63,657 bases of DNA from Pseudomonadota bacterium (GCA_018816555.1 JAHIVT010000142.1:1-63657); one strand, 5' to 3'; positions 7,773-17,656 are shown, counted from the stretch's first letter. The notes: generated from the letters alone by a model not told the origin. Numbers and translations are program-made.

Positions 7773-10574
7773 ATGGACTACCGGGCGACGCTTAATCTGC
7801 CCCAGACCAGTTTCAAGATGAAGGCCAACCTTGCGCAGAAGGAACCTGAGCTGTTAAAGATCTGGGAACAGGAGGGGCTCTACAACAAGGTGCAGCAGGC
7901 CAGTGAAGGTCGCCCCCTTTATCTGCTCCATGACGGACCTCCCTATGCCAACGGCTTCATCCACCTCGGCACCGCGTTCAACAAGGTGTTAAAGGATATT
8001 ATCCTCAAATCCAAGCGCATGGCCGGCTTCCACTGCCCGTATATCCCCGGCTGGGATTGCCACGGCCTGCCCATTGAGCATAATGTTGACAAGGAGCTGG
8101 GCGAGAAGAAAAAAGTCATCGGCAAACTCGCCTTTCGCGGCGCCTGCCGCAAATACGCCCAGAAATGGATTGAAAAACAGAAGGCGGATTTCAAACGGCT
8201 GGGCGTGCTGGGGGATTGGGACAATCCCTACCTCACCATTGACTTCAAATATGAGACGGCCATTGCCCGGGAGTTCAACCGTTTCCTGGCCAACGGTTCG
8301 GTCACCCGCAGCAAGAAACCGGTGTACTGGTGTTCCTCCTGTGTCACCGCCCTGGCTGAGGCCGAGGTGGAATACGAAGACCATTCCTCGCCCTCCATCT
8401 ATGTGAAATTCCCGCTGGATGAGGATTTGGGAGACGTGGTTCCCGTTTTGTCCGGCAAAAAGGTTTTTGCCGTCATCTGGACCACCACCCCCTGGACCCT
8501 GCCGGCCAACCTGGCCGTGGCCCTGCATCCCCAGTTCACCTATGCGGCGGTCAAGGTGGGTGATGAGGTGCTGCTCATGGCCGAGGGACTTGTGGAGCGG
8601 GCCTGTGAGGCCTGCGGCATCTCCGGCTATGAGATTCTTGCCACCTTTGCCTCCGGGCCCCTTGAAGGGAAAAAATGCAAACACCCCTTTCTGGAACGGG
8701 AATCCGTCATGGTGCTGGCTGATTATGTGACCCTGGACAGCGGTACCGGCTGTGTGCACACCGCGCCGGGCCATGGCCGGGAGGACTATCTCACCGGTCT
8801 CCGCTATGGTCTGCCGGTTCTTTCGCCGGTGGATAATTTCGGCAGATTCACCGATGAGGCCGGTCCCTATGCCGGCATGAATATCCTGGAGGCGAACCCG
8901 CGGATCTGCGATGATCTGCGCGCCGCAGGCTTTCTGCTTGAGCAGGCCAAGCTTTCCCACAGTTATCCCCATTGCTGGCGCTGCAAGAAGCCGGTCATCT
9001 TTCGGGCCACGGAACAGTGGTTTATCGGTATGGACAACAATGACCTGCGCAAGAAAGCCCTGGCGGCAATCAGGGAGGTCAACTGGACTCCGTCCTGGGG
9101 CATGGAGCGCATCTACGGCATGGTGGAGGGCCGGCCGGACTGGTGCCTCTCCAGGCAGCGGGCCTGGGGCGTGCCGATCACGGCCATCATGTGCACCAAG
9201 TGCGGACACATTATCAACGATGAGGCGATCAACAGCAGGATTGAGCAGCTGTTTTTAAAGGAAGGGGCAGATGCCTGGTTCTCCCATGAGCTGCAGGATT
9301 TTATCGGCACTGAAGCCAGATGCGGCAAATGCGGCGGCCTGGACTTTGCCATGGAAACAGATATTCTCGATGTCTGGTTTGACTCCGGCGTAAGCTTTGC
9401 CGCGGTGATCGAGCAGCGCGGTCTGCCAACCCCGGCCGATCTGTATCTGGAGGGCAGCGATCAGCACCGCGGCTGGTTCCAGAGCTCGCTGCTCGCCTCG
9501 GTGGGCACCAGGGGCAGGGCGCCCTACAAGGGAGTGCTGACCCACGGTTTTGTGGTGGATGGCCAGGGCCGCAAGATGTCCAAGAGTATCGGCAACGTCA
9601 TTGCCCCCGGTGAAATCATCAAGGAGTATGGCGCGGATATCCTGCGGCTGTGGGTATCCTCCGAGGATTACCGGGATGATATCAAGATCTCCGGGGAGAT
9701 CCTCAGGCGCCTGTCCGACGCCTATCGGAAGATCCGCAATACCGTCCGCTATATGCTGGGCAATCTCAGCGATTTTTCGCCGGCTAAAGATATGGTGGCG
9801 GTGGCCGATATGCCTGAGATCGACCAATGGGCCATCTCCCGCTTTGAGCTGGTCAAGCGCAGGGTGATGAATGCCTATGAGTATTTCGAGTTTCACACGG
9901 TTTTCCATACCCTCTATAATTTCTGCACCGTGACCATGAGCGCCTTTTACCTAGACATCCTGAAGGACCGCCTCTATACGGAGCTGGACAGTTCCCTGGC
10001 CCGCAGGTCGGCCCAGACGGTGCTCTATGAGATTCTTGACGGCATGACCCGGCTGATGAGCCCGGTGCTTACCTTTACCGCCGCCGAGGTGTGGAATCAT
10101 CTGCCCGCGGATGACGGCCGGGAGGAAAATATCTTTCTGGCCGGTTTCCCGCCGATAAAAGAGGGCAATCTCAATAAGGATCTGAATCTCACCTGGGAGA
10201 GGCTGAAGGGCGTACGGGACGAGATCACCAAGGTGCTGGAGGTGGCCCGGCAGGATAAGATTATCGGCCATTCGCTGGAGGCCGAGGTGTGGTTGGCAGT
10301 TCCTGCTGATCTGGCCGATTTCCTGCAGGAAAAATGGCAGACGCTGGAGACCATCTGTATCGTTTCCAAGCTGCATAGAACCGAAACTGCGCCGGTAGGG
10401 GCCATGGCCAGCGGGGAGATCCCGGGGCTTGCTATTCTGGTCAAGTCCGCTGCCTCGGAAAAATGCGAGCGCTGCTGGATGCGCAGTGAGACCGTGGGGC
10501 AGAACGCCGATCATCCGACCATCTGCGGCCGCTGTTCCTCGGTTATCGCCCAGATCGGACCAGCAGGCGAGTGA
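7773..10574 (+). CDS. ileS: Isoleucyl-tRNA synthetase
   Basis: A 933-residue class I aminoacyl-tRNA synthetase that charges tRNA-Ile with isoleucine and edits misactivated valine. The HIGH-type motif is HLGT at residues 64-67, within PYANGFIHLGT. The KMSKS loop is at about 601-605 (GRKMSKSIGN). The editing domain lies between them (TTTPWTLPANLAVA, GTGCVHTAPGHG). A C-terminal zinc finger, CERC near 895 with CGRC near 920, ends the protein, as in the bacterial IleS1 type. Length is typical. The stop codon overlaps the lspA start, so the two are translationally coupled. Confidence 0.98.
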   Translation: MDYRATLNLPQTSFKMKANLAQKEPELLKIWEQEGLYNKVQQASEGRPLYLLHDGPPYANGFIHLGTAFNKVLKDIILKSKRMAGFHCPYIPGWDCHGLPIEHNVDKELGEKKKVIGKLAFRGACRKYAQKWIEKQKADFKRLGVLGDWDNPYLTIDFKYETAIAREFNRFLANGSVTRSKKPVYWCSSCVTALAEAEVEYEDHSSPSIYVKFPLDEDLGDVVPVLSGKKVFAVIWTTTPWTLPANLAVALHPQFTYAAVKVGDEVLLMAEGLVERACEACGISGYEILATFASGPLEGKKCKHPFLERESVMVLADYVTLDSGTGCVHTAPGHGREDYLTGLRYGLPVLSPVDNFGRFTDEAGPYAGMNILEANPRICDDLRAAGFLLEQAKLSHSYPHCWRCKKPVIFRATEQWFIGMDNNDLRKKALAAIREVNWTPSWGMERIYGMVEGRPDWCLSRQRAWGVPITAIMCTKCGHIINDEAINSRIEQLFLKEGADAWFSHELQDFIGTEARCGKCGGLDFAMETDILDVWFDSGVSFAAVIEQRGLPTPADLYLEGSDQHRGWFQSSLLASVGTRGRAPYKGVLTHGFVVDGQGRKMSKSIGNVIAPGEIIKEYGADILRLWVSSEDYRDDIKISGEILRRLSDAYRKIRNTVRYMLGNLSDFSPAKDMVAVADMPEIDQWAISRFELVKRRVMNAYEYFEFHTVFHTLYNFCTVTMSAFYLDILKDRLYTELDSSLARRSAQTVLYEILDGMTRLMSPVLTFTAAEVWNHLPADDGREENIFLAGFPPIKEGNLNKDLNLTWERLKGVRDEITKVLEVARQDKIIGHSLEAEVWLAVPADLADFLQEKWQTLETICIVSKLHRTETAPVGAMASGEIPGLAILVKSAASEKCERCWMRSETVGQNADHPTICGRCSSVIAQIGPAGE

Positions 10575-11077
10575 TGGGACAAAGGGGCAGATCGCAATCG
10601 TCTCTGCTGTTGGTGCTGCTGGCCGGACTGATCATTGTTGCCGATCAGCTGACCAAATGGCTCATCATGTCCCGTTTCGGATTGTATGAGTTCAAGGTGG
10701 TGGTGCCGGGTTTCTTCAACCTGACCTATCTGCACAACACCGGCGCGGCGTTCGGCCTGCTGGCCAATGCCAACCCGGCCTGGCGGTCCTATTTTTTCAT
10801 CGGCATCGCACTCCTGGCGCTGGTTTTTGTCTTTTTTTCCTTTCGGCAGTTTCGGCAGCGCAGCCCGGTGTATGTCTTTTCCTTTGCCTTTATTGCCGGT
10901 GGCGCGGTGGGCAATCTGATTGACCGGGTCCGCTTCGGCTCGGTGGTGGATTTTCTCGATTTTTATGTGTCCACGTATCATTGGCCGGCCTTTAATGTGG
11001 CGGATTCAGCCATCGTGGTCGGTGTCGGCCTTTTTCTGTTGGCCAGCCTGCTGGACAAGGACGGGGAGCCTTCCTGA
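10574..11077 (+). CDS. lspA: Lipoprotein signal peptidase (signal peptidase II)
   Basis: An inner-membrane aspartyl peptidase of 167 residues that removes the signal peptide from diacylglyceryl-modified prolipoproteins. Four hydrophobic segments are visible. Both catalytic aspartate motifs are present: GNLIDRVRFGSVVDF and FNVADSAI, plus the conserved NTGAAFG segment. The ATG at 10574 overlaps the ileS TGA by one base; an in-frame GTG at 10571 is an alternative start. Likely substrates in the window are the lipoproteins at 19501 and 21275. ileS-lspA is a very common bacterial pair. Confidence 0.96.
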   Translation: MGQRGRSQSSLLLVLLAGLIIVADQLTKWLIMSRFGLYEFKVVVPGFFNLTYLHNTGAAFGLLANANPAWRSYFFIGIALLALVFVFFSFRQFRQRSPVYVFSFAFIAGGAVGNLIDRVRFGSVVDFLDFYVSTYHWPAFNVADSAIVVGVGLFLLASLLDKDGEPS

Positions 11078-11140
11078 GCGGGGGCTGGTTTTTGTGTTTT
11101 GGTTGAGGATTATTGATAGAAAAGAATTGAAGGATTGAAG

Positions 11141-12103
11141 ATGACAGCTACTATAAATGATGCCGCAAAAACGGCTTTTCTTTTTCCCGGCCAGGGGTCG
11201 CAGTTTGTCGGCATGGGCAGGGACTTTCTTGCCGAAAGTGATGATGCCCGGCGGTTGATGAGCATGGCCGAGCAGGTCAGCGGCTTTCCCCTGGAAAAAC
11301 TCTGCCTGGAAGGACCGCTGACAGAGCTGACCCGCACCCTGCACCTGCAGCCGGCCATGACCGTGTTGGACCTCATCTGTCTGCAGGCTTTGCGGCAGGC
11401 GGGAATCAACGCTGAGTTCTTTGCCGGCCACAGCCTGGGCGAATACTCGGCCCTGGCCGCGGCCGGTGTGCTGAGCGCAGAAGACACCCTGCGCCTGGTG
11501 ACGGAACGCGGCCGGTTGATGGAAAGGGAAAGCGCCGCTCATCCCGGCGCCATGAGCGCCATTTTGAAGCTCGGACTGGCCGAGGTGCAGGAGGTGGTGC
11601 AGGCTGTCGCGGCACAAGGGGTGGTGGTGGCCGCCAACCACAATTCGGAAATGCAGGTCGTCATTTCAGGCGATGCGGCGGGCGTTGAGGCGGCTTCCGC
11701 CCTGGCCGGCCAGAAAGGCGGCAAGGCCGTTGCCCTGCCGGTGAGCGGCGCCTGGCACAGTCCACTGGTTGCCGAGGCGGTGCCGGATTTTGAAAAGGCC
11801 ATGGAGCCGATCGCCTTCCATGCACCTGCCGGCAAGATCTTTTTTAACGTAACCGCGGCCCCGGAAGCAGATCCCGCCGCGATCCGTTCCATCATGAGCA
11901 GCCAGATCGCCTCCATGGTCAGGTGGTACGACACCATCCTCGCCATGCGGCAGCAGGGGGTGACCACCTTTATCGAGGTGGGGCCGAAAAATGTGCTCAC
12001 CGGTCTGTTGAAGAAGATTCTGCCCAAGGGCCATGACTGCATCTGCCTGCAGGTGGAAGATCCTGCTTCGCTTAAAGTCTGCCTGGAAACCCTGCAGCAC
12101 TGA
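11141..12103 (+). CDS. fabD: Malonyl-CoA:ACP transacylase
   Basis: A 320-residue enzyme that transfers malonyl from CoA to acyl carrier protein, supplying the elongation units of fatty-acid synthesis. The nucleophilic serine is in GHSLGEYSAL and the catalytic histidine in AWHSPLV; the oxyanion region FPGQGSQFVGMG opens the protein. The ATG at 11141 has AAGGA upstream. An upstream in-frame TTG at 11135 is less likely. No other fab genes are near; it follows lspA by 63 bases. Confidence 0.96.
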   Translation: MTATINDAAKTAFLFPGQGSQFVGMGRDFLAESDDARRLMSMAEQVSGFPLEKLCLEGPLTELTRTLHLQPAMTVLDLICLQALRQAGINAEFFAGHSLGEYSALAAAGVLSAEDTLRLVTERGRLMERESAAHPGAMSAILKLGLAEVQEVVQAVAAQGVVVAANHNSEMQVVISGDAAGVEAASALAGQKGGKAVALPVSGAWHSPLVAEAVPDFEKAMEPIAFHAPAGKIFFNVTAAPEADPAAIRSIMSSQIASMVRWYDTILAMRQQGVTTFIEVGPKNVLTGLLKKILPKGHDCICLQVEDPASLKVCLETLQH

Positions 12104-12127
12104 GACGGCAGATCGTTGTGCTGCCTT

Positions 12128-12150
12128 CTGCTCCCGGCGCAGGGGAGCAG
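12128..12150 (+). other. Hairpin in the fabD-ffh spacer
   Basis: A perfect 8-bp stem (CTGCTCCC with GGGAGCAG) around a 7-base loop, lying 25 bases after the fabD stop. No T run follows, so a terminator role is only possible. Confidence 0.4.
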
Positions 12151-12169
12151 GAGTTCAGTATTTAAAATC

Positions 12170-12198
12170 TTGACATTCTGTTCATATCCAATTATTTT
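12170..12198 (+). promoter_or_regulatory. Candidate sigma-70 promoter for ffh
   Basis: A perfect TTGACA (12170-12175) is followed after 17 bases by TATTTT (12193-12198), about 70 bases upstream of the ffh start. The spacing is ideal and the -10 box differs from TATAAT at two positions. Confidence 0.55.
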
Positions 12199-12268
12199 TC
12201 TTTGTTTACTGTGAGTAATTTGCCTTTCTTGCACCAGGAGAAGGCCTTGTATAAAGAGACAGGATATT

Positions 12269-13633
12269 ATGTTTGAAAATCTTTCGGATCGCTTACATAA
12301 GGTATTTAAAGACCTCCGCGGCCACGGCAAGCTTACCGACAAGAATATTGATGATGCCCTGCGGGAAGTACGCATGGCCCTGCTTGAGGCTGATGTCAAC
12401 TTCAAGGTAGTCAAGGAGTTTATTGCTGCCATCGGTGAGAAGGCCGTTGGGGTGGAGGTGCTTGAAAGCCTCTCCCCCGGGCAGCAGGTTATCAAGATTG
12501 TCCATGAAGAGTTGATCGGCCTGCTGGGCGGCGCCACGGCAGGGCTGGATTTTGCCGGGAAAACCCCTGCCATTCTGATGATGGTGGGACTCCAGGGCTC
12601 AGGAAAGACGACGTCTGCCGGAAAACTTGCCAAACTGTTGAAAAAACAGGGGCGAAGACCCTATCTCGTGCCTGCCGACATCTATCGTCCGGCGGCTATC
12701 GAGCAGCTGCATGTGCTTGGCCGGTCCATCGATGTGCCGGTGCACCCCTCGCAAGCTGACCAGGATCCTGTCACCATATGTAAAAATGCGCTTACCGTTG
12801 CGCAAAACAGCAATTATGACACCCTGCTGATCGATACGGCCGGCCGTCTGCATATCGATGAGAAGCTGATGGGCGAGCTGGCCAACATCAAGGCGGCGGT
12901 AAACCCGGCTGAGATACTGTTCGTGGCCGATGCCATGACCGGACAGGATGCGGTGACGGTTGCCGACAAGTTCAACAAGGATCTTGCCATCACCGGCGTT
13001 ATTCTGACCAAGATGGAGGGTGATGCCAGGGGCGGCGCGGCTCTCTCCATCGCCAACGTGGCGCAGCGGCCGATCAAGTTCATCGGTACCGGAGAGGATC
13101 TCGATGCCCTGGAGATCTTTCATCCCGACCGCATGGCCTCACGTATTCTCGGCATGGGTGACGTGCTCACCCTGATTGAAAAGGCCGAAGAGGTTGTTGA
13201 CCGGAAAAAGGCGGACACGCTTGCCAGGAAGATTCAGAAAAGCACCTTCAGCCTGGAGGATTTTCTCGATCAGATCCAGCAGATCAAGAAGATGGGTAGT
13301 CTGGAACAGATCATGGGCATGATTCCGGGCCTGAACCGGATGCGGCAGCTCAAGGATATGCCTAAGCCGGATGAGAAGGAGTTGGGCAAGGTTGAGGCGA
13401 TTATCCGTTCCATGACCTTTGAAGAGCGGCGCAAGTATCAGATTATCAATTCCAGCCGCCGGATGCGGATTGCCAAAGGCAGCGGCACCACTGTTCAGGA
13501 TGTGAACAAGGTCATCAAGAGCTACAGTGAGATGTTGAAGATGATGAAAAAGATGAAGGGTAAAGTCGGGGGCGTTCCCGTGACCGTAGGCGGCCAGAAG
13601 CGGCGCAAACTGCCCAAGGGCATGTTCCGTTAA
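12269..13633 (+). CDS. ffh: Signal recognition particle protein Ffh (SRP54)
   Basis: A GTPase of 454 residues that binds 4.5S RNA and signal sequences and delivers ribosomes to the FtsY receptor for co-translational membrane insertion. The N domain occupies about the first 85 residues. The G domain has [21 protein letters not shown] and [10 protein letters not shown]. The C-terminal M domain (about 300-454) is methionine-rich, with the RNA-binding [12 protein letters not shown] segment. It leads an operon with rpsP, the standard arrangement. No 4.5S RNA gene was recognised nearby. Confidence 0.98.
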   Translation: MFENLSDRLHKVFKDLRGHGKLTDKNIDDALREVRMALLEADVNFKVVKEFIAAIGEKAVGVEVLESLSPGQQVIKIVHEELIGLLGGATAGLDFAGKTPAILMMVGLQGSGKTTSAGKLAKLLKKQGRRPYLVPADIYRPAAIEQLHVLGRSIDVPVHPSQADQDPVTICKNALTVAQNSNYDTLLIDTAGRLHIDEKLMGELANIKAAVNPAEILFVADAMTGQDAVTVADKFNKDLAITGVILTKMEGDARGGAALSIANVAQRPIKFIGTGEDLDALEIFHPDRMASRILGMGDVLTLIEKAEEVVDRKKADTLARKIQKSTFSLEDFLDQIQQIKKMGSLEQIMGMIPGLNRMRQLKDMPKPDEKELGKVEAIIRSMTFEERRKYQIINSSRRMRIAKGSGTTVQDVNKVIKSYSEMLKMMKKMKGKVGGVPVTVGGQKRRKLPKGMFR

Positions 13634-13707
13634 CATATAGCGAAAAATATCAATTTTTAAAGTCAATAAACAACCCCGGCAAAGCCGGTTACGGAGGAAA
13701 ACAGAGT

Positions 13708-13950
13708 ATGGCAGTAAGAATTCGACTCACCAGAATGGGCAAAAAGAAAAAACCTTTCTATCGTATCGTTGTGGCAAATTCAGAGTCCAAGCGTGATGGC
13801 AAGTTCCTGGCGATTGTGGGAACCTATGACCCGATGCAGAAACCTGCAGCAGTCAATATCCACAAGGATAAGCTGCAGAGCTGGCTGGACCAGGGCGCGC
13901 AGCCCACCGATACCGTGAGAAATATTTTAAAAATGGCGGTAACTGCATAG
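13708..13950 (+). CDS. rpsP: 30S ribosomal protein S16
   Basis: An 80-residue small-subunit ribosomal protein with the family start [22 protein letters not shown] and the central GTYDP motif. GGAGG lies 9 bases before the ATG. A small perfect hairpin, CCGGC-AAA-GCCGG (13676-13688), sits immediately upstream of this ribosome site and might modulate initiation. It is followed by khpA, rimM and trmD, as in most bacteria. Confidence 0.97.
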   Translation: MAVRIRLTRMGKKKKPFYRIVVANSESKRDGKFLAIVGTYDPMQKPAAVNIHKDKLQSWLDQGAQPTDTVRNILKMAVTA

Positions 13951-13978
13951 TCTTTCGACTGTTTGGCAGAAAATTCCT

Positions 13979-14209
13979 ATGAAAGAACTGGTAAACTTTA
14001 TTGCAACATCGCTTGTTGATCAGCCGCAGGCGGTGGAGGTGAATGAAACCGCCCAGGAAGATGCTGTGGTGGTTGAACTTCGTGTGGCCAAGGAAGACCT
14101 GGGCAAGGTTATCGGTAAGCAAGGGAGAACCGCCAGGGCTATCAGGGTACTTTTGAGTGCCGCGGCAACAAGGCAGGACAAGAGAGCCAGGCTGGAAATT
14201 GTTGAATAA
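13979..14209 (+). CDS. khpA: KH-domain RNA-binding protein KhpA
   Basis: A 76-residue single KH domain with the RNA-binding GxxG loop as GKQG, in [15 protein letters not shown]. Relatives bind many cellular RNAs and affect cell division or elongation in Firmicutes; the exact role in this phylum is not known. Its position between rpsP and rimM is highly conserved. Confidence 0.93.
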   Translation: MKELVNFIATSLVDQPQAVEVNETAQEDAVVVELRVAKEDLGKVIGKQGRTARAIRVLLSAAATRQDKRARLEIVE

Positions 14210-14231
14210 TGCGTCCCGGAGACGTCAGCCG

Positions 14232-14780
14232 TTGAACAGCGAAGAAAATGCGCCTGCAGAGGGCAGGGAGTTGCCGGTTGGTGAAATCGGCCGGCCCCAC
14301 GGCATCAAGGGAGAAATTAAAGTTTATCCCTATTCAGGTAATCCTGAAAATTTTACATCATACAGCAGACTGATTGTTCAGCCGCCTGGTGAGGGCGCGG
14401 CGAAGTCATATGACCTTCACAGCTGCCGTATCCAGGGGCAAGTTGCCGTCATAAAGCTCCCCGGGGTTGATACCCGCAGTCAGGCCGAGCTGTTGACGGG
14501 CGGCCAGGTTCTGGTTGAACGGCAGGAGATACCGGAACTGAACGACGATGAGTTTTACTGGGACGATCTGCAGGGTATGGCCGTCGTGACCGCCCAGGGG
14601 CGGCAGTTGGGCACGGTGAACCGGTTGCTGGCCACCGGAGCCCATGACATACTTGTGGTGGTAGACCGCGGCCGGGAGTATCTGATTCCGGCCCTTGATG
14701 AATTTGTAGTGGCAATCGATGCAGAGACCGGAACGATTACGGTTGATCCTCCGGAAGGACTCCTGGAAATAAACGACTGA
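14232..14780 (+). CDS. rimM: 16S rRNA processing protein RimM
   Basis: Ribosome maturation factor that binds S19 and assists assembly of the 30S head. The RimM N-terminal barrel starts at VGEIGRPHGIKGEIKVYPYS, and the C-terminal PRC-barrel is visible as FYWDDLQGM-V and LIPALDEFV. The start is uncertain. The open frame runs upstream into khpA, but the first reasonable initiator after khpA is TTG at 14232 with GGAG 10 bases upstream. It ends by overlapping the trmD start by one base. Confidence 0.92.
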   Translation: MNSEENAPAEGRELPVGEIGRPHGIKGEIKVYPYSGNPENFTSYSRLIVQPPGEGAAKSYDLHSCRIQGQVAVIKLPGVDTRSQAELLTGGQVLVERQEIPELNDDEFYWDDLQGMAVVTAQGRQLGTVNRLLATGAHDILVVVDRGREYLIPALDEFVVAIDAETGTITVDPPEGLLEIND

Positions 14781-15529
14781 TGCGTTTTCATGTCCTGACT
14801 ATTTTTCCGAATCTGCTGGAATCGCCTCTGCAGGAAGGGATTATCCGCCGGGCTCTGCAGGCCGGCAAAATTGAGGTTGAACTGGTCGATATCCGGGATT
14901 TTGCCACGGATAAACATACCATGACCGATGACCGACCTTTTGGCGGCGGCGAGGGCATGGTCATGAAGCCTGAGCCCCTGGCCGCGGCAATCAGGCAGAC
15001 CAGGCTGGGACATGATAAGAGCCATGTGGTGCTGCTCTCGCCCCAGGGCAGACAGTACAACCAGGATGTGGCGGTCGAATTTTCCCGCCTGGATGATCTG
15101 ATTCTGATCTGTGGGCGCTATGAAGGGGTGGATGAGCGGATTCGGCAGCATTTCGTCGATGAGGAGATTTCCATCGGCGATTATATACTCACCGGCGGAG
15201 AACTGGCGGCCATGGTCATCATTGATTCCGTCACCCGTCTGTTGCCCGGTGTGCTCGGCTGCGAAGGATCAGTTACCGGTGATACCTTCAGCAGGGGGGG
15301 GATTAAGTATCCCCAGTACACGCGGCCCCGGGATTTTGAAGGATATGAGGCGCCGGAAGTGCTGCTGTCCGGTGATCACACGAAAATAGCCGAGTGGAGG
15401 TTTGTGGCCGGCGTCAAAATGACCCGGGAAAAACGTCCGGATCTCCTGGCGGCAATGACCTTCAGCAAAAAGGAACTGCAGGTGCTCAAAAAGCACGGCG
15501 TGCTGCTTGAAGCAAAGTGCGAGGCGTAG
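14780..15529 (+). CDS. trmD: tRNA (guanine37-N1)-methyltransferase TrmD
   Basis: A SPOUT-fold enzyme of 249 residues that methylates G37 of tRNAs reading CNN codons and so prevents frameshifting. The family start MRFHVLTIFPNLLE is intact. The knot region contains DDRPFGGGEGMVMKPEPL, CGRYEGVDERI and SIGDYILTGGELAA, which bind S-adenosylmethionine. The stop codon overlaps the next gene by 13 bases. Confidence 0.98.
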   Translation: MRFHVLTIFPNLLESPLQEGIIRRALQAGKIEVELVDIRDFATDKHTMTDDRPFGGGEGMVMKPEPLAAAIRQTRLGHDKSHVVLLSPQGRQYNQDVAVEFSRLDDLILICGRYEGVDERIRQHFVDEEISIGDYILTGGELAAMVIIDSVTRLLPGVLGCEGSVTGDTFSRGGIKYPQYTRPRDFEGYEAPEVLLSGDHTKIAEWRFVAGVKMTREKRPDLLAAMTFSKKELQVLKKHGVLLEAKCEA

Positions 15530-16107
15530 AAGCTCAATTGAATTGGCCGGTGCATGTGGATGTGGCCCTGGTGCATTATCCTGTTTACAACAAGAATCAG
15601 GAAATCATCGGTTCGGCGGTAACCAATCTTGATATCCACGATATTGCCCGGGCAGGCAGGACATTCGGGGTGGGCACCTATTACATCGTCACCCCTTACC
15701 AGGATCAGCAGAAACTGGTGGGGGAGATCGTCAGCCATTGGCAGGACGGCTACGGGGCCCGCTACAATACGGACAGAAAAGAGGCCTTTGCCTCAATTAA
15801 GATTTGTGACGACCTGCTGAGCCTCTATGAACTGGCTGCAGTGAACGGACACAAGCCGCTGGTGGTGGCCACCAGCGCCAGGGAGCATGCCAAAAGCATC
15901 TCCTATGGCGTCATGCGGCAAAAGATAGATGAGGGCAGCCATGTGCTGCTCCTTTTCGGCACGGCCTGGGGGCTTACCGAGCAGGCACTGGCGGGAGTGG
16001 ATCACATGTTGCCGCCCATCAGCGGCTATGGTGGTTACCGGCATCTTTCGGTGCGGTCGGCGGTTTCCATCGTGCTGGACAGGTTGCTTGGCAGACCTGA
16101 TGAATAA
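15517..16107 (+). CDS. SPOUT-family RNA methyltransferase (TM1570-like, Methyltrn_RNA_4)
   Basis: About 190 residues. The core has the family segments VALVHYPVYNK, TNLDIHDIARAGRTFGV and LLLFGTAWGLTEQ, which form the trefoil-knot cofactor site. Relatives are encoded next to, or fused with, TrmD in Aquifex, Thermotoga and several anaerobes; their RNA substrate has not been settled to my knowledge. The GTG start at 15517 overlaps trmD by 13 bases. A TTG at 15538, just before the conserved region, is an equally plausible start. It separates trmD from rplS, which are adjacent in many bacteria. Confidence 0.88.
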   Translation: MRGVEAQLNWPVHVDVALVHYPVYNKNQEIIGSAVTNLDIHDIARAGRTFGVGTYYIVTPYQDQQKLVGEIVSHWQDGYGARYNTDRKEAFASIKICDDLLSLYELAAVNGHKPLVVATSAREHAKSISYGVMRQKIDEGSHVLLLFGTAWGLTEQALAGVDHMLPPISGYGGYRHLSVRSAVSIVLDRLLGRPDE

Positions 16108-16180
16108 AGGATTATAATAGAGACATTTAACAGTGTATTTCAGATAGAATTAACACCAGAAAAAACAGGAATAGAGCATT

Positions 16181-16528
16181 ATGAATATGTTAGAGCGGAT
16201 CGAAAAAGAGAACATGCGTTACGACATCCCCAAATTCCAGACCGGGGATACCGTCAGCGTTCACATTCGTATTGTCGAGGGCGCCAAAGAGAGGGTGCAG
16301 ATTTTCAAGGGAGTTGTCATCGGCAGAAAACGTGGAACCATGGGAGCGAATTTCACCGTTCGCAAGATTTCCCACGGTGTCGGCGTGGAAAAGACCTTTC
16401 CCGTCCATTCTCCCCGTATTGAGAAAATCGAAGTGAACAGCCAGGGCCGGGTCAGGCGTTCCAAACTGTACTATCTCCGCAACCTGCGCGGCAAGGCTGC
16501 CAGAATCCGGGAGAAGGGTATTATTTAA
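16181..16528 (+). CDS. rplS: 50S ribosomal protein L19
   Basis: A 115-residue large-subunit protein at the 30S-50S interface. Diagnostic segments are [29 protein letters not shown] and [13 protein letters not shown]. It is followed without any gap by rnhB, which starts at the base after its stop codon. Confidence 0.97.
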   Translation: MNMLERIEKENMRYDIPKFQTGDTVSVHIRIVEGAKERVQIFKGVVIGRKRGTMGANFTVRKISHGVGVEKTFPVHSPRIEKIEVNSQGRVRRSKLYYLRNLRGKAARIREKGII

Positions 16529-17161
16529 TTGCCGGCTGCGCTGCCTGCAGAGTTGGATACCTTTTCCTTTGAACGTGAACTGACGGGAAAAGGTGTCCGT
16601 CTTGTTGCCGGGGTGGATGAGGCCGGCCGGGGACCGCTGGCCGGCCCCGTTGTCGCTGCCTCCGTTATTCTGCCGGCCGATTGCCACTATTTTCTCTTTC
16701 AGGATTCAAAAAAGCTGACAGAGAAACAAAGAGATACCCTATTTGCGACCCTGACCGGCATGGGGATTCCCATTGGTGTCGGGGTCGCAACTCCTGCGGA
16801 GATTGATGAGATCAATATTCTGCAGGCCTCCCTGCTTGCCATGAAAAGGGCTGTGCTTGATTTGCCTGCAATGCCTGATTTTCTTCTTGTTGACGGTAAG
16901 TTTACCGTTCCTCTCAAAGTGAACCAGCAAGCGCTTGTCAAAGGTGAATCAAAGAGCGCTTCCATTGCTGCCGCCTCCATTGTCGCCAAGGTGACCCGGG
17001 ATCGCATCATGCGGGAATATCACGCCGCCTATCCCCGGTATAATTTCAAGAAACATAAGGGGTATCCGACAAAAGAGCATCGAGACTTACTGATACAGTA
17101 TGGTCCCTGCGAGATCCACCGCAAGACGTTCGGCGGGGTGCGGGAACTGCTGGCACGGTAA
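16529..17161 (+). CDS. rnhB: Ribonuclease HII
   Basis: A 210-residue enzyme that cleaves RNA in RNA-DNA hybrids and initiates removal of misincorporated ribonucleotides. Catalytic residues are in VDEAGRGPLAGPV and FLLVDG; the conserved KSASIAAASIVAKVTRD segment is intact. The TTG start immediately follows the rplS stop, so translation is probably coupled. Confidence 0.95.
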   Translation: MPAALPAELDTFSFERELTGKGVRLVAGVDEAGRGPLAGPVVAASVILPADCHYFLFQDSKKLTEKQRDTLFATLTGMGIPIGVGVATPAEIDEINILQASLLAMKRAVLDLPAMPDFLLVDGKFTVPLKVNQQALVKGESKSASIAAASIVAKVTRDRIMREYHAAYPRYNFKKHKGYPTKEHRDLLIQYGPCEIHRKTFGGVRELLAR

Positions 17162-17176
17162 TGGGCAAGGGCAGTC

Positions 17177-17542
17177 ATGAGCCGACATCGGCAAAGCATC
17201 GGAAAAGAGGGCGAGGAAATCGCCCGAAGATATCTGGAAAAGCGCGGCTATAAAATCATCACGGCAAATTACCGGACACGGCATGGTGAAATTGATCTGA
17301 TTGCCAGAGATGGCGCCACCCTGGTTTTTATCGAGGTGAAGACCCGCACCCAGGAAAGGTTCGGTTCTCCCTTTGCTGCCCTGACTGCCAGAAAATGCCT
17401 GAATATTTCCAGGGTTGCTCAGCATTATCTGATCACCCACGGCGGTACGGAGCAGCCGGCCCGTTTTGATGTTGTCTCAGTGCGTCCCGGAGAAACGGTG
17501 GAAGTGGAGATTGTGCGGAACGCCTTTGATCTCAGCCCCTGA
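17177..17542 (+). CDS. yraN: UPF0102 family protein YraN
   Basis: A 121-residue member of UPF0102 with a restriction-endonuclease-like fold. The typical GEIDLIARDG-TLVFIEVKTR core gives the acidic and lysine residues of a PD-(D/E)xK nuclease site, but the biological role is unclear. It follows rnhB by 15 bases, its usual neighbour, and is the last gene of the ffh-to-yraN operon. Confidence 0.93.
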   Translation: MSRHRQSIGKEGEEIARRYLEKRGYKIITANYRTRHGEIDLIARDGATLVFIEVKTRTQERFGSPFAALTARKCLNISRVAQHYLITHGGTEQPARFDVVSVRPGETVEVEIVRNAFDLSP

Positions 17543-17656
17543 AATAAAATGGATGTATGCCGGTACTGGGCAGCACGGCAGAGGTGTTGCTGCCGCGCAG
17601 ATGAACTGTTTGTTAAAACGCTTGTGGCGATAAGGGAAGGCGAAATTCTTTAATAC

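Noticed and set aside
7989-9209. A 406-residue minus-strand frame antisense to ileS
   Set aside because: Composition of an antisense shadow; ileS motifs are unambiguous on the other strand.
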